Assembly (NCBI RefSeq): GCF_021648855.1
Contig: NZ_JAKJHX010000071.1
Span: forward strand, 282 to 27,443
DNA length: 27,162 nt
Direction of reading: 5' to 3'
Origin: Tychonema litorale BBK16
Lineage (GTDB): Bacteria; Cyanobacteriota; Cyanobacteriia; Cyanobacteriales; Microcoleaceae
The position numbers and the translations under genes are program-made. This document shows positions 1 through 9,125 of the stretch, piece after piece (the stretch's first letter is position 1; every line of letters begins with the position of its first letter). A model generated the notes under the pieces. That model made no database searches. It saw only the letters and a program-made list of their open reading frames with translations, and was not told the DNA's origin.

Positions 1-276
1 GAGTTGGTGATGGAGTTGGTACTCGTATAGGTACAGGCGTTGGTGCTGGAGTTGGTGATGGAGTTGGTACTCGTATAGGTACAGGCGTTGGTGCTGGAGT
101 TGGCGCAGGTGTCGGTGCTGGAGTTGGGGCTGGCGTTGGAGTTGGGGCTGGCGTTGGAGTTGGTGCTGGCGTTGGTGCTGGCGTTGGTGCTGGCGTTGGT
201 GCTGGCGTTGGTGCTGGTGCTGGTGCTGGCGTTGGTGCTGGTGCTGGTGTTGGTGCCGGAGTTGGTGAAATAGGAG
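1..276 (-). repeat. Low-complexity repeat coding a Pro-Ala/Thr tail, with a perfect 48-bp tandem duplication
   Basis: The 3' visible part of the haemagglutinin gene is a run of 6- and 12-base units (GGTGCTGGCGTT type on the plus strand) coding PTPA/PAPA-like repeats. Bases 1-48 and 49-96 are identical, a 16-codon unit that includes [11 protein letters not shown]. The array continues beyond the window. Such tails often act as flexible wall-spanning spacers; that role is inferred here. Confidence 0.85.
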
Positions 277-1924
277 AAGCGGTAAGCTTAATTGTGGTCG
301 GCTGTGTTATCTGTTCTTGAGGCTTACTATTACTGTAACTTCCATAGGCAATGACATTTGCCTTAGAAGGCCCTCCCGTGGCAATGATGCCAGCGGTACC
401 GTTGACTTGGTTATAGTCGGGGCCGACGGTGAAAAGAGTGTTCGAGGCTGCGTCACCCTGGCGAATGGTGATATCGCCAGCGTTAGCACTGGTGGTTGTG
501 GAGGCGGAAAGGCTGCAACCGATCGCGCAATTGGGTTCTGACTTGAAAGTACCTGTGGCTCGGAAATGACGGCCTGCGGTAATGTCAATATTTCCTCCGG
601 CTGTTCTACCTTCGGTGTTGATGTAGGTGACTTGGGCATCGTTGCGGGCGCTGAGGGTGACTGAACCGCCTTGTTTATCTTCTGAATGGGCGTCTATGTT
701 CCCTGTTTGAATGCTTAATTCTGCTGAAATTGCAATGTCTGCGGCGTTACCGTTTTTGTCGCTGGATGAAGCATTGATATTGCCTGTCTGTACTGTTCCT
801 GTACGGCTGGTGACGGTGATTTTGCCACCGCTGCTGTTGATCGAGTGGGAGTCGAGATTTCCGCTGCGAATGTCGCCTTTGGCTTCGATCGCGATCGCGC
901 CTGTTTGCGAACTCGTCAAGTTGCCAGTTGTCAGGTTGTTGGCTGCTTGAATGGCGATCGCGCGAGCATTTGCACCTTGTACAGCCACATCGCCCGCTGC
1001 TACTACTTGATTCGAGGCTGTGAGTACAATTTGACCGCTAGCATTGACGCTGACACCTGTGGCGTTCGCCCGGCCGATACCTGTGAGCAATTGTGGTAAA
1101 GATGCGATCGGCAATGTCGAAGTTATTTGCCCTGTTGCTGATGGTGGCTTGATTTCCAAACTTAGCAAATTGCCTTCCTGAACCAAGCGCACTACATTTT
1201 GTCCCGGCACCGAGGCTACAGTAATTTGACCGTTTGGGGCCGAGAGAGTGCCACTGCTGACAACCGTACCGCCGAGCAATGTTAAATTTTGACCTGACTT
1301 GACTGCTAAGTCAGCCGTGTTGATAATTGCTCCTGCTTGAGCGGCACCGAAGTTGAAAGAGTTGGGCGTGCCGGTGAGGGAGGTGTAGTTATTGATACCT
1401 GTGGCGTTAAATGAGTTAGAACCAAGCCCGATCGACGTGGCAGTAGTTGCGGTGAAAGCCGCCGGTACGTTTAAGCTGGCATTGTTGCCAAATATAATCC
1501 CAGAGGGGTTCATTAGAAACAGATTAGAATTGCCACCACTAACTTGAATTAAGCCATTAATCAGAGAGGGGCTGCCGCCACCTATGCGACCCAATATGTT
1601 GCGAATGTTGGGGTTTGATATAAAGTTAGCAATCTGATTTTGTGACAATCCGAATTGTTCAAAACTGTGGAAGAGATTTGCCCCATCGCCTGATAATTTT
1701 CCGCCTTGGATGTCGAAGCGAGTTTGTGCGGGGGTTCCGGTTTGGGCTGCGGGTGTAACAGTAGTCCCTGTTCCGTCTAGAGCTGGAACAATTGTTTGGG
1801 CTTGCGCTTTTGCAGATAAGAAATAAAAATTTACTAGGACAATTTGCAGACAAATTGCTAATTTAGTTATGCTTTTTTTTGATATAGCTTGGGGATTTTT
1901 TTGATTACTTTTTATGGTTTTCAT
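1..1924 (-). CDS. Filamentous haemagglutinin-type secreted protein (TPS domain), 3' end outside window
   Basis: Translating the minus strand from the ATG at 1924 gives 641 codons without a stop up to the left edge, so the gene is partial. AGAAG just before the ATG is a likely ribosome binding site. Residues 1-45 look like a long signal peptide: a Lys-rich start, the hydrophobic run [17 protein letters not shown], then AKAQAQ. Next comes the haemagglutination-activity (TPS) domain with typical pieces: [43 protein letters not shown]. Beta-helix-like sequence follows (repeats such as [23 protein letters not shown]), then a Pro/Ala/Thr tail from about position 275 leftwards. Proteins of this family are exported through an outer-membrane TpsB partner and act at the cell surface. 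No TpsB gene is in view. The family call is firm; the ligand or role is unknown. Confidence 0.9.
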   Translation of the reverse strand, partial: MKTIKSNQKNPQAISKKSITKLAICLQIVLVNFYFLSAKAQAQTIVPALDGTGTTVTPAAQTGTPAQTRFDIQGGKLSGDGANLFHSFEQFGLSQNQIANFISNPNIRNILGRIGGGSPSLINGLIQVSGGNSNLFLMNPSGIIFGNNASLNVPAAFTATTATSIGLGSNSFNATGINNYTSLTGTPNSFNFGAAQAGAIINTADLAVKSGQNLTLLGGTVVSSGTLSAPNGQITVASVPGQNVVRLVQEGNLLSLEIKPPSATGQITSTLPIASLPQLLTGIGRANATGVSVNASGQIVLTASNQVVAAGDVAVQGANARAIAIQAANNLTTGNLTSSQTGAIAIEAKGDIRSGNLDSHSINSSGGKITVTSRTGTVQTGNINASSSDKNGNAADIAISAELSIQTGNIDAHSEDKQGGSVTLSARNDAQVTYINTEGRTAGGNIDITAGRHFRATGTFKSEPNCAIGCSLSASTTTSANAGDITIRQGDAASNTLFTVGPDYNQVNGTAGIIATGGPSKANVIAYGSYSNSKPQEQITQPTTIKLTASPISPTPAPTPAPAPTPAPAPAPTPAPTPAPTPAPTPAPTPTPAPTPTPAPTPAPTPAPTPAPTPVPIRVPTPSPTPAPTPVPIRVPTPSPT

Positions 1925-2233
1925 CTTCTTTTAAAAATTCACCTAGATAAGTTTTAAGTAATATTGGTTTCAACATTTGCACATCCCCAGACATTTTTTA
2001 TAATCCAAGTATAACTAGCACTGCCTTGAGAATGTATATTCCCAATGACATATTTAACGGAAAAATAACATTAAAAATTGTTGCATTTCTTTTTATGAAA
2101 AAAAAGTCAGTTTCGGGAATTTATCTTACACCCGATTGCAGGTTTATAGATACTATCAATATCCCAGTAGGGACACGGCAGTGCCGTTTCCCTACAAGAT
2201 TATTTTAAATGCGTAACAGCTTATGAGGGTTTT
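1925..2233. other. Intergenic region between the haemagglutinin and DUF3352 genes
   Basis: About 310 AT-rich bases upstream of the haemagglutinin gene. Its promoter should lie here, but no convincing -35/-10 pair was found. The only clear structure is the GGGACACGG palindrome at 2167-2195. A 60-codon open frame on the plus strand (2026-2208) runs through that palindrome and has no gene-like features. Confidence 0.6.
2167..2195. repeat. Dispersed palindrome, GGGACACGGCA family (copy 1)
   Basis: GTAGGGACACGGCA is followed by its near-inverse TGCCGTTTCCCTAC, forming a hairpin of about 13 pairs. Related copies lie at 13491-13517 and 24224-24251. It is just past the DUF3352 stop (minus strand), so it could also serve as a transcription terminator. 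Confidence 0.75.
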
Positions 2234-3988
2234 TCAGGGAGACGGCGATGGGGAAATAGAACTCGTAGAAGAGGGAGTTGGGGAAGAGGAACTAGGAGAC
2301 AAGGGAACTGGAGAAGAAGTGGATTGTTCTGATTTTTTGAGGTTGACAAAAGCGTCGTAACGGGTGGTACGATCGCCAGTTACCGCCGCTGTAATCCCGA
2401 TCGACCGTATGGCATCAATCCAGATTTTTTGGTTGGAGGTCATAAATTCTGGTAGAGTTAAGTTTTTGGGGTTAAATGCACTCTCGGTATCGATGAAGAA
2501 GTTGCCGTTGTGAGGCTTAAGTTGCGATCGCACAGTTGATTGGAACAATTCGCTTCCGAATAGCGGACTTTTCGGCGCAGGAACAATAGCATCAATCACT
2601 GGAGCTCCTACTGTTAGAAATAATACATCCTTCATCCAGCCGCGAGTAACTGCGATCCCTCCAAAGGGCGATGTCCATTTAGTCGCTGGTTGACCGCCGG
2701 CTTTAATTTCCTCGACTCTAAACCCTTTAGTTTTCATAGTATCATCAAGCTGTTTGAGAGCTTTGTCAGCCCCACCACGGTTGCTGGTTTCCACCATAAA
2801 TACAAATCCAGCAGCAAACTTGTCTTTGGGATTCGGGGCGGGGGCTGGTATTAATGATAGGGAAAATTCTCCGCTCATCCACTCGATCAAGTCTTTGTCT
2901 AAATCCATGCCGGTAGTGGATTTTAGGGCTGTTCGCAAAATTTGAGGATTCACCGGTGCGATCGGGTTAGCATCCGCTCCCGATACATAATCTTCCCACA
3001 AACGCCGTAAGTTGCCACCAGATACCATCATTATCGTATTATTTGGCAGGCGGTTAGCCATTTTTTCAGCATTGTTTTCTACTGCTATCTTTTTCTGAGA
3101 GTCTGGTTTTAACCAAGAAATTGATTTGAATCCAATGCCTTCTGTATCCAGCGTAACTGTAGTAGCAAATCCCTGATTTTGTTGCAATTTTTCGAGGCTT
3201 TCTGGTGAGAATTCGCGGGCTGAATTAGCCGCAGTAAAAGCTGCTGCAACTGGCATATTGACGTAGACTTGACCGAAAGCACCTGGACTTTTTATTTGTT
3301 CTATGGCATCTTCATAGCCCGGAGTTTTTGCTAGGGAAGGTTCACCTTTATAGGTATCAATTATTCTGTCTGTGGCTGTGGGATCTGTGCTAATTGCCAG
3401 ATAGTTTGTGCCGAGTACGGCGACGGAGAAATTGCGATCGGATATGCCTTGAGTTTCTGTGACTTGCACACCTTTATAATTACGCTCAACCATTTTTCCT
3501 TGATTGAGGGGTTTGGGTTTTGCTAATAATTCTTTCGCTTTAATCGGGTTGGCAATTGGCAGGATAATTGCCACTGACTGTTGGATTGGGGGAGGTGGCG
3601 GTGCATTGGGGCCGGAGGGGGGTACGGGTATGGCGACTTTGTTTCGCAAAAAAGCCACCATTGCTGTGTCACCTACCCAGGGTTGAATGTCTTGCTGGTA
3701 GCGGTAGCCGTTGCTTGTGAGGAGGCGATCGCGCAATTCCGTTAAAAGTCTTTCAAAAGAAGCTTTTGACTCTGTAGTGCCAAATTCTCGCAGTCTAGTC
3801 CACTGCGATTCATCGGTGCTGATCGATATCGCCATCATGGTATCTTGAGGAACAACCGTAGCCCCTACGGGCAAATCCTTCCCGGATCCACGGGAGAGGA
3901 CGATCAAATAGGTGATGAAGCCTAAACTGATCAGAAGTGTAGCTGCTCCGATCGTAAACAGCAGAGAAGATTTATCTTTCTTAAACAT
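2234..3988 (-). CDS. Membrane-anchored DUF3352 protein
   Basis: A 584-residue protein when started at the ATG at 3988 (MFKKDKSS). The frame stays open up to 4135, but those 49 extra codons are mostly the translation of a TTGGGAA repeat array ([12 protein letters not shown] type) and are very unlikely to be coding. After a short Lys-rich start there is one membrane segment at about residues 8-31 ([23 protein letters not shown]), then a large presumably periplasmic or lumenal domain beginning [11 protein letters not shown], recognised as the cyanobacterial DUF3352 family. The C-terminus is a Ser/Pro-rich tail of about 30 residues. No biochemical function is known to me. No strong ribosome binding site precedes the chosen start. 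It stands alone, with repeats on both sides. Confidence 0.82.
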   Translation of the reverse strand: MFKKDKSSLLFTIGAATLLISLGFITYLIVLSRGSGKDLPVGATVVPQDTMMAISISTDESQWTRLREFGTTESKASFERLLTELRDRLLTSNGYRYQQDIQPWVGDTAMVAFLRNKVAIPVPPSGPNAPPPPPIQQSVAIILPIANPIKAKELLAKPKPLNQGKMVERNYKGVQVTETQGISDRNFSVAVLGTNYLAISTDPTATDRIIDTYKGEPSLAKTPGYEDAIEQIKSPGAFGQVYVNMPVAAAFTAANSAREFSPESLEKLQQNQGFATTVTLDTEGIGFKSISWLKPDSQKKIAVENNAEKMANRLPNNTIMMVSGGNLRRLWEDYVSGADANPIAPVNPQILRTALKSTTGMDLDKDLIEWMSGEFSLSLIPAPAPNPKDKFAAGFVFMVETSNRGGADKALKQLDDTMKTKGFRVEEIKAGGQPATKWTSPFGGIAVTRGWMKDVLFLTVGAPVIDAIVPAPKSPLFGSELFQSTVRSQLKPHNGNFFIDTESAFNPKNLTLPEFMTSNQKIWIDAIRSIGITAAVTGDRTTRYDAFVNLKKSEQSTSSPVPLSPSSSSPTPSSTSSISPSPSP

Positions 3989-4030
3989 TATTTGTAAGGT
4001 TCGGGTACTCGCAACATCATAAATTATATT

Positions 4031-4162
4031 GGGGAATTGGGAATTGGGAATGGGGAATTGGTAATTGGGAATTGGGAATTGGGAATTGGGAATTGGGAAT
4101 TGGGAATTGAGCATTGGGAATTGGTAATTGAGCATTGGAAATTGAGCATTGGGGAATTAGGA
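4031..4162. repeat. Heptameric short tandem repeat (TTGGGAA)n with variants
   Basis: About 130 bases made of GGGAATT/TTGGGAA units mixed with variants (TTGGTAA, TTGAGCA). The regular core at about 4068-4110 has uninterrupted units. The period of 7 means a frame through it is read as a 7-residue-period peptide, which explains the false N-terminal extension of the DUF3352 gene. The same motif recurs at 12046-12112 and 27110-27162. Confidence 0.9.
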
Positions 4163-4229
4163 ATATAGCGTTTCTCAAATAGCGGTTAGTAGTTGTTAGT
4201 AGTTTTCCTAATAACTACTAGCTAATTAC

Positions 4230-4277
4230 CAATGCCCGATGCCCAATTCCCGATGCCCGATGCCCAATTCCCCATTC
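4230..4277. repeat. GCCCGAT/CCCAATTCC short tandem repeat
   Basis: AATGCCCGATGCCCAATTCCC is followed by near copies ending just before the stop of the gene at 4285. It is the complementary-strand version of the heptamer family (ATTGGGCATCGGGCATT). The stretch between it and the array at 4162 also holds a small inverted repeat around AGTAGTTTTCCTAATAACTACT. Confidence 0.7.
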
Positions 4278-4284
4278 CCGAATT

Positions 4285-5373
4285 TTAATTCCTAGCCTTA
4301 AAGTCTTTAAAGATAGTTTGAAATGAGTACATCAATCGATGAACATCGTTTGTAGCTCTCGGAAAAATATTAAGTTCCCATTTCTTGCGGGCGATAGTTA
4401 GCAATTTTGCTACAGGTTCCGAGTAACTATTAGAAATGAAATAACTGCCACCTTCATACCGAATATCTGACGCTAATCCGATAAAAGCACCAGCCATTTC
4501 TAGTTTTAGTTCTGAGATGTCATGCTGAGATTTCACTGCTAAAATCACTTGCGAATGTCGGGGTTCTCGATTCAGTAACCGACAGATATTAGCTTCTTTT
4601 TGGTACAACATTAACAGGTTGCAGTTTTGCAGAACTCCGGCTCTACCTTGGACTTTTACTCCTAGGTGAACTTCGACGGCTGGTTTGTCAGCAAATTCCA
4701 CGACTGCGTAAGTATATGGATGAGTATCACCGTGAATTTTGCCCGCTATTTTTCTAAATGTTAAATATTTGGGCGTTTCGTCTAAAACATTATTATAATA
4801 GATAGTCCCTCCTTCATTAGCAATTGCTTTTAATAGGATAGTGAACAGATAAACATCAAAGATATTTGCTTGTTCAATCGCTCCATTAAAATCGGGATTG
4901 ATAGCGAGGCTTAGTTTGCTTTTAATTTCGGCATTGGTGAGGTAGTTGCTGGGCCCAGATGGTAGTTTGTCGAGGAGTGTCTTGAGGGCGATCGCCTGTT
5001 TGTTGCGTGCGGCTGTCAGATTAGAGGTAAACTCAATAGTCTGGGCCGATTGTGCACTGGATGTGGCAAAGGTAATTTTGTTGCCGAGAGGAGAGGTTTC
5101 TGATTCTACTTTTAAGAAATAAGCAATCTCGTCTTCCATTTCAGAAGTGTGAACTGTTGCTTGTTCGATCGCATCAATTAACATCAAAAGTTGTTCTTTT
5201 GGTGTATAATCTTCGATCTTGAGTAAGGGTGTTTTTCTTTTTAGCGATCGCTCTTCAATCGTTTTGCCAATCTCTACGGTATCGGCTACTTGTTGAGCTA
5301 CCCAACCCAAATTAAATTCATTCAGAATTGCTGCCAGTTCTTGATAGACTTTGGCATACTCTATCTCGTCCAT
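4285..5373 (-). CDS. Unrecognised 362-aa protein, possible degenerate PD-(D/E)XK nuclease-like C-terminus
   Basis: A soluble-looking protein with no signal peptide or membrane segment. Residues 1-95 are mostly helical. The C-terminal half has a pattern that resembles restriction-endonuclease-like proteins: VEVHLGV (E234), GRAGVLQNCNLLML (N252 where an Asp would be expected), then VILAVK (A279 and K281, where E-x-K would be expected), followed by AFIGLASDIRYEGGSYF and SYSEPVAKLL. If the fold assignment is right, two metal-binding acids are lost and the enzyme is probably inactive. The fold call is an inference from pattern recall, not a search. Two in-frame stretches (GAIEQANIFDVYLF and the segment around 180-205) are hydrophobic but too short or polar for membrane spans. 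It is divergent from dapL. Confidence 0.6.
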   Translation of the reverse strand: MDEIEYAKVYQELAAILNEFNLGWVAQQVADTVEIGKTIEERSLKRKTPLLKIEDYTPKEQLLMLIDAIEQATVHTSEMEDEIAYFLKVESETSPLGNKITFATSSAQSAQTIEFTSNLTAARNKQAIALKTLLDKLPSGPSNYLTNAEIKSKLSLAINPDFNGAIEQANIFDVYLFTILLKAIANEGGTIYYNNVLDETPKYLTFRKIAGKIHGDTHPYTYAVVEFADKPAVEVHLGVKVQGRAGVLQNCNLLMLYQKEANICRLLNREPRHSQVILAVKSQHDISELKLEMAGAFIGLASDIRYEGGSYFISNSYSEPVAKLLTIARKKWELNIFPRATNDVHRLMYSFQTIFKDFKARN

Positions 5374-5565
5374 AATTGTTTATTCACTGCACACTATGCT
5401 AATTATACAAGCTAGTTGATTTTTTTGTCAATGTGCTATGTTTGTCGATCGATTAAATAAAATTACCAAAACAGGTAAAGATATGTTAAGAAATTTGACT
5501 CTTCCTTCTTCCTTCTTCCTTCGATAGAGAGTAAGCTATCTTACGACAAACACGCGATCGCAAAA

Positions 5566-6804
5566 ATGGCAACTATCAACGACAACTACCTGAAACTCAA
5601 AGCCGGCTACCTGTTTCCCGAAATTGGGCGCAGAGTGAAAGCATACGCAGATGCGAATCCCGACGCGCCCATCATCCGGCTAGGGATTGGCGATGTCACG
5701 GAACCATTACCAGAAGCTTGTCGCCTCGCGATGGTGGCTGCGGTGGAGGAAATGGGCTCGCGGGACACCTTCAAAGGATACGGCCCGGAACAAGGTTATG
5801 AATGGCTGAGGCAGAGCATTGCAGAGCACGATTTCAAGTCGCGGGGATGCGATATTGATGCTTCGGAAATCTTTATTTCCGACGGTTCCAAGTGCGATTG
5901 TGGTAATATTCTGGATATTTTTGGCAACGATAACGCGATCGCAGTCACCGATCCAGTTTACCCGGTGTATGTAGACACGAACGTGATGGCTGGACACACG
6001 GGAGACGCCAACGAAAATGGCGAATATGAGGGCTTCGTTTACCTACCAATTACAGCAGAAAATAACTTTACTGCTCAAATTCCCACCGACAAAAAAGTCG
6101 ATTTAATTTACCTGTGTTTCCCGAACAATCCGACGGGCGCAACAGCCACCAAGGAACACTTGCAAGCTTGGGTAAAATATGCTAAGGCTAACGGTTCGAT
6201 TATATTCTTCGATGCAGCCTATGAAGCGTATATCACCGATCCGAGTTTACCGCATTCTATCTACGAAATTGAAGGTGCGCGCGATTGTGCGATCGAATTT
6301 CGTTCATTCTCCAAGAATGCAGGTTTCACAGGTACTCGCTGCGCGTTAACAGTTGTACCGAAGACTTTAACTGGAAAAGCCGCCGATGGTTCCGATGTCG
6401 AAATTTGGAAATTGTGGAATCGCCGCCAATCTACTAAATTTAACGGTGTTTCTTACATTGTACAACGCGGTGCGGAAGCGGTTTATTCCGATGCTGGCAA
6501 AGCACAAATTCAGGCATTAGTCAATTTTTACATGGAAAATGCGGCGATTATTCGCGAGAAATTGACAGCAGCCGGAATCGAGGTTTTTGGTGGCAAAAAT
6601 GCACCTTATGTGTGGGTGAAAACGCCTAATGGTTTGTCGAGTTGGGATTTCTTTCAGAAGTTGCTGGAAACTTGCAATGTGGTGGGAACACCTGGTTCTG
6701 GTTTTGGTGCGGCGGGCGAGGGTTATTTCCGTATTTCGGCATTCAATAGTCGGGAGAATGTGGAGGAAGCGATGAGACGGATTGTGGAGAAGTTTAAGGT
6801 TTAG
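5566..6804 (+). CDS. dapL: LL-diaminopimelate aminotransferase
   Basis: A 412-residue PLP enzyme of fold type I that converts tetrahydrodipicolinate to LL-diaminopimelate in one transamination step with glutamate. It is the lysine/peptidoglycan route of plants, cyanobacteria and Chlamydia, and acts in the cytoplasm. Diagnostic pieces: the N-terminus [32 protein letters not shown] (36-49), the PNNPTG loop (186-191), FFDAAYEAY and the Schiff-base lysine K250 in [13 protein letters not shown]. Length and ends match the family, so the start is secure; a HIP1-like CGCGATCGC lies just upstream. Transcription probably ends in the large inverted repeat at 6821-6899. Confidence 0.97.
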   Translation: MATINDNYLKLKAGYLFPEIGRRVKAYADANPDAPIIRLGIGDVTEPLPEACRLAMVAAVEEMGSRDTFKGYGPEQGYEWLRQSIAEHDFKSRGCDIDASEIFISDGSKCDCGNILDIFGNDNAIAVTDPVYPVYVDTNVMAGHTGDANENGEYEGFVYLPITAENNFTAQIPTDKKVDLIYLCFPNNPTGATATKEHLQAWVKYAKANGSIIFFDAAYEAYITDPSLPHSIYEIEGARDCAIEFRSFSKNAGFTGTRCALTVVPKTLTGKAADGSDVEIWKLWNRRQSTKFNGVSYIVQRGAEAVYSDAGKAQIQALVNFYMENAAIIREKLTAAGIEVFGGKNAPYVWVKTPNGLSSWDFFQKLLETCNVVGTPGSGFGAAGEGYFRISAFNSRENVEEAMRRIVEKFKV

Positions 6805-6820
6805 AAGACAAATTGATTTG

Positions 6821-6899
6821 AGTGTTGGGTTTCGCAAAGCCTCAACCCAACCTACTATTTGCTATTTGTAGGTTGGGTTGAGGAACGAAACCCAACACT
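6821..6899. repeat. Large inverted repeat (AGTGTTGGGTTTCG...CGAAACCCAACACT)
   Basis: Left arm 6821-6855 and right arm 6868-6899 pair almost throughout (TTGGGTTTCG with CGAAACCCAA, CTCAACCCAACCTAC with GTAGGTTGGGTTGAG), with a loop of about 12 bases. This GTAGGTTGGGTTGAGG-type palindrome is a familiar dispersed element in cyanobacterial genomes. Its place 17 bases past the dapL stop makes it a plausible terminator or mRNA-stabilising hairpin. Confidence 0.85.
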
Positions 6900-6946
6900 C
6901 TATATGTTTAAAACGGATATTAAGGTGTAAAACAAAAAATGTGAGT

Positions 6947-6952
6947 TATAAT
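6947..6952 (+). promoter_or_regulatory. Candidate -10 element (TATAAT) for the three-gene operon
   Basis: A perfect TATAAT lies 37 bases before the start of the 198-aa gene and after the dapL hairpin. No good -35 is present at 16-18 bases, so this is only a candidate. Confidence 0.4.
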
Positions 6953-6989
6953 CTAAACCAGCCAACTTTATTGTGAGCGTGAAAAAGCA

Positions 6990-7586
6990 ATGTCCTATAG
7001 CGAATTCACCCTCAAAAAAGTCAAACAAGACTTTCAACTCACCCTAATAGAAGTTCCTACTTTTATTATTTCAGCGCCGCCGATTCAGCCGAGTCCAGCC
7101 CTAGCTGAGTTTATCGAAAAACGCCTACCTCTAGCCCTAGCATTGAATACCGAAAAAGCTCGTTCTGAAATGATTATCTGTCCAATTTTGCTAGAATTAA
7201 AAGATATTTTTAATCAACAAATTAGTCTTTTTTCTGGCAATGATTTTACCGTTGATCAATCTGTGGGACTTAACGGTGTCTGCGACTTCCTGATCAGCAA
7301 ATCGCCCGAACAACTTTTTATCGAAGCTCCTGCTATGATTGTGGTGGAAGCTAAAAAAGAAGACATCAACGGCGGACTTGGACAATGTATTGCTGAGATG
7401 ATTGCGGCTCAACGTTTCAACGAGAAAAACGGTGACTTTGTGAACAAGCTCTATGGTTGCGTTACGACGGGGAACTTGTGGAAATTTATCAAATTAGAAG
7501 AGCAAACTGTTACAATTGGTTTGAGAGAATACTCATTGCCACCAGTTGACGAAATTTTGGGGATTTTAGTTAGCTTTATTACTTAA
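6990..7586 (+). CDS. PD-(D/E)XK nuclease superfamily protein (198 aa), first gene of a three-gene operon
   Basis: The residue order fits the PD-(D/E)XK fold as seen in type I restriction HsdR N-terminal domains: E60 in a helix (KARSEMIICPIL), D99 in LNGVCDFLIS, E120-A-K122 in MIVVEAKKED, and Q132 in GLGQCIAEMIAAQRF. The whole protein is essentially this one domain, with no helicase part. Similar single-domain proteins are common in cyanobacteria, usually annotated hypothetical. It could cut or nick DNA, or be a structural or regulatory relative. Its stop is only 25 bases before the ATPase gene and it shares that orientation, so co-transcription is likely. The fold call is fairly sure from motif order; the biological role is inferred. 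Confidence 0.75.
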   Translation: MSYSEFTLKKVKQDFQLTLIEVPTFIISAPPIQPSPALAEFIEKRLPLALALNTEKARSEMIICPILLELKDIFNQQISLFSGNDFTVDQSVGLNGVCDFLISKSPEQLFIEAPAMIVVEAKKEDINGGLGQCIAEMIAAQRFNEKNGDFVNKLYGCVTTGNLWKFIKLEEQTVTIGLREYSLPPVDEILGILVSFIT

Positions 7587-7611
7587 TACCAGCCAATACT
7601 AGGAGTTCATT

Positions 7612-9117
7612 ATGCACTTGCTACGAGTTCAAGTTCCTGATTTTCGGGGATTGAAAAATATAGATATCACTTTTGAAAAGGATTTTGTTCCTAGTATTTT
7701 TCCGCTGGGAAGTCAAAATGGCGGCGGTAAAAGTACGCTGTTGCAATTAATTTTTACATTGTTACACTGTTCGGTTGATGAGGATAAAAAACCATTTTTA
7801 CAAAATCTGCTTCAGGGATTTAAAATTTCTGATGGCGAAGATAAAAGAGAATTGGCAATCATTGATATTTGGGATGGAAGAAAAACTATTGAGATTGTTT
7901 TTTTTGTGTCAAATGATGCTTTTGTAAAACAAGTATTATATTTAGACATTAAAGACAAAAATATCAATGAAGACTATCTCGGCTTTTCATGTCCAATGCA
8001 ATTAAAATTAATTGAAAATAAAATTGCGGATTTAGAATCGGTAAATAATAGTTTTCAAAATATCAGTAACAGATTAGATGCAATCAAAAGTATTGAAGAT
8101 AATAAAGAAAGAATTGACAGGGTTAGAAGAGAAATCATGTTTATTCAACAGTTAATATCAAATACAGAAAATCCAGTATTAAGACCAGTTATTTATTCCA
8201 GTACAAATGTGTCCATCAAAGAAATTCAAAACTTTCAAAATGATATCAAACAAAGACTAGAAATAGTTGAAATAAATCTCAGTGATTTGAAAAAAAAATA
8301 TGTGAAATGCGGGGAAACTTGGGAAAGAATCATTGAAGATTTAAAATCAAAAAATATGACATACATATGTAACTATTCAAGTGATAAGACTTCAAACAAT
8401 AAGCAAGATCAAGCTTTACTCTGTCATTCCAATGATATAGATAGGAATGAAATAGAGGTTATTTTAAATACACTTTCATCTAAAATATTTTTGGCAGCTC
8501 CATCTACGCAAATCTTTTTATTTTTTGATAAATCTACTAGAGAACTTTTATTTAGAAGTAAAGCCGAGATAAATCAGAGTTATTCCCAGGAACTTAACAA
8601 CTCAAGATTAAAATTAAAAAACTTTTTTACTTACGATTTTCTAGAAGTAGATTTATTAATTGAATCTTTTAAAACTGCTAGAGATATAGATTTCAAGGAA
8701 GCCATAGAAACTGGTGAATATGGTAATAATTATCAAACCTTGGTTAAGGAATTAACTTGCTTGTTAGCCAATAAAAAAATAAATCTTGACAAAGACCTTT
8801 CGGGATTAACTTTTAAATTGGACAATAATGGTGAAACTATAGAACTATATCCAGAAGATTTAAGTCATGGCGAACTCAAAAGACTTAGCATTTATATATG
8901 GCTCAAATCCCGGAACATAAAAGATGCTATAGTTTTGATGGATGAAGTTGAAATTGCTTTTCATCCAGATTGGCAATATCAAATTATATCAGACCTCAAA
9001 GAGTGGGCTCCCAGCAATCAATATATTCTGGCAACTCACTCCTACGCATTGTGTGAAGCTTTGACGCCGGCTCATGTTAAAGAAATTGAGCCAAAATTGA
9101 TTAAACAAGAATCCTAG
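7612..9117 (+). CDS. ABC/SMC-type AAA ATPase (501 aa), second gene of the operon
   Basis: N-terminal strand MHLLRVQVPDFRGLKNIDI is typical of RecF/OLD/SMC-like ATPases. Walker A is GSQNGGGKST (33-42, with a Gly-rich variant loop). A coiled-coil-like, Glu/Lys/Asn-rich insertion spans about 135-250. The ABC signature is LSHGE (417-421), Walker B is IVLMDEVE (440-447), and the switch His is in ATHS (474-477). No nuclease domain is fused to it. Such ATPases usually act as sensors or motors with a separate effector; OLD/Gabija, PARIS AriA and retron-linked ATPases are known examples. The gene is clearly more AT-rich than dapL or hisS nearby, with long runs of A and T, hinting at horizontal transfer. 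It lies 25 bases after the nuclease-like gene and 8 bases before the Toprim-like gene. Confidence 0.85.
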   Translation: MHLLRVQVPDFRGLKNIDITFEKDFVPSIFPLGSQNGGGKSTLLQLIFTLLHCSVDEDKKPFLQNLLQGFKISDGEDKRELAIIDIWDGRKTIEIVFFVSNDAFVKQVLYLDIKDKNINEDYLGFSCPMQLKLIENKIADLESVNNSFQNISNRLDAIKSIEDNKERIDRVRREIMFIQQLISNTENPVLRPVIYSSTNVSIKEIQNFQNDIKQRLEIVEINLSDLKKKYVKCGETWERIIEDLKSKNMTYICNYSSDKTSNNKQDQALLCHSNDIDRNEIEVILNTLSSKIFLAAPSTQIFLFFDKSTRELLFRSKAEINQSYSQELNNSRLKLKNFFTYDFLEVDLLIESFKTARDIDFKEAIETGEYGNNYQTLVKELTCLLANKKINLDKDLSGLTFKLDNNGETIELYPEDLSHGELKRLSIYIWLKSRNIKDAIVLMDEVEIAFHPDWQYQIISDLKEWAPSNQYILATHSYALCEALTPAHVKEIEPKLIKQES

Positions 9118-9125
9118 TATTATAA

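Noticed and set aside
88..273. Plus-strand open frame of Val-Leu-Ala repeats
   Set aside because: It is the antisense reading of the Pro-rich repeat tail of the haemagglutinin-type gene and has no domain or ribosome binding site.
307..1853. Other open frames on either strand inside the first 1.9 kb
   Set aside because: All are out of frame with the continuous 641-codon minus-strand frame that starts at 1924 and carries a clear signal peptide and TPS domain.
4031..4162. A possible CRISPR array
   Set aside because: The units are 7 bases in direct contact, with no spacers of 30 bases or more.
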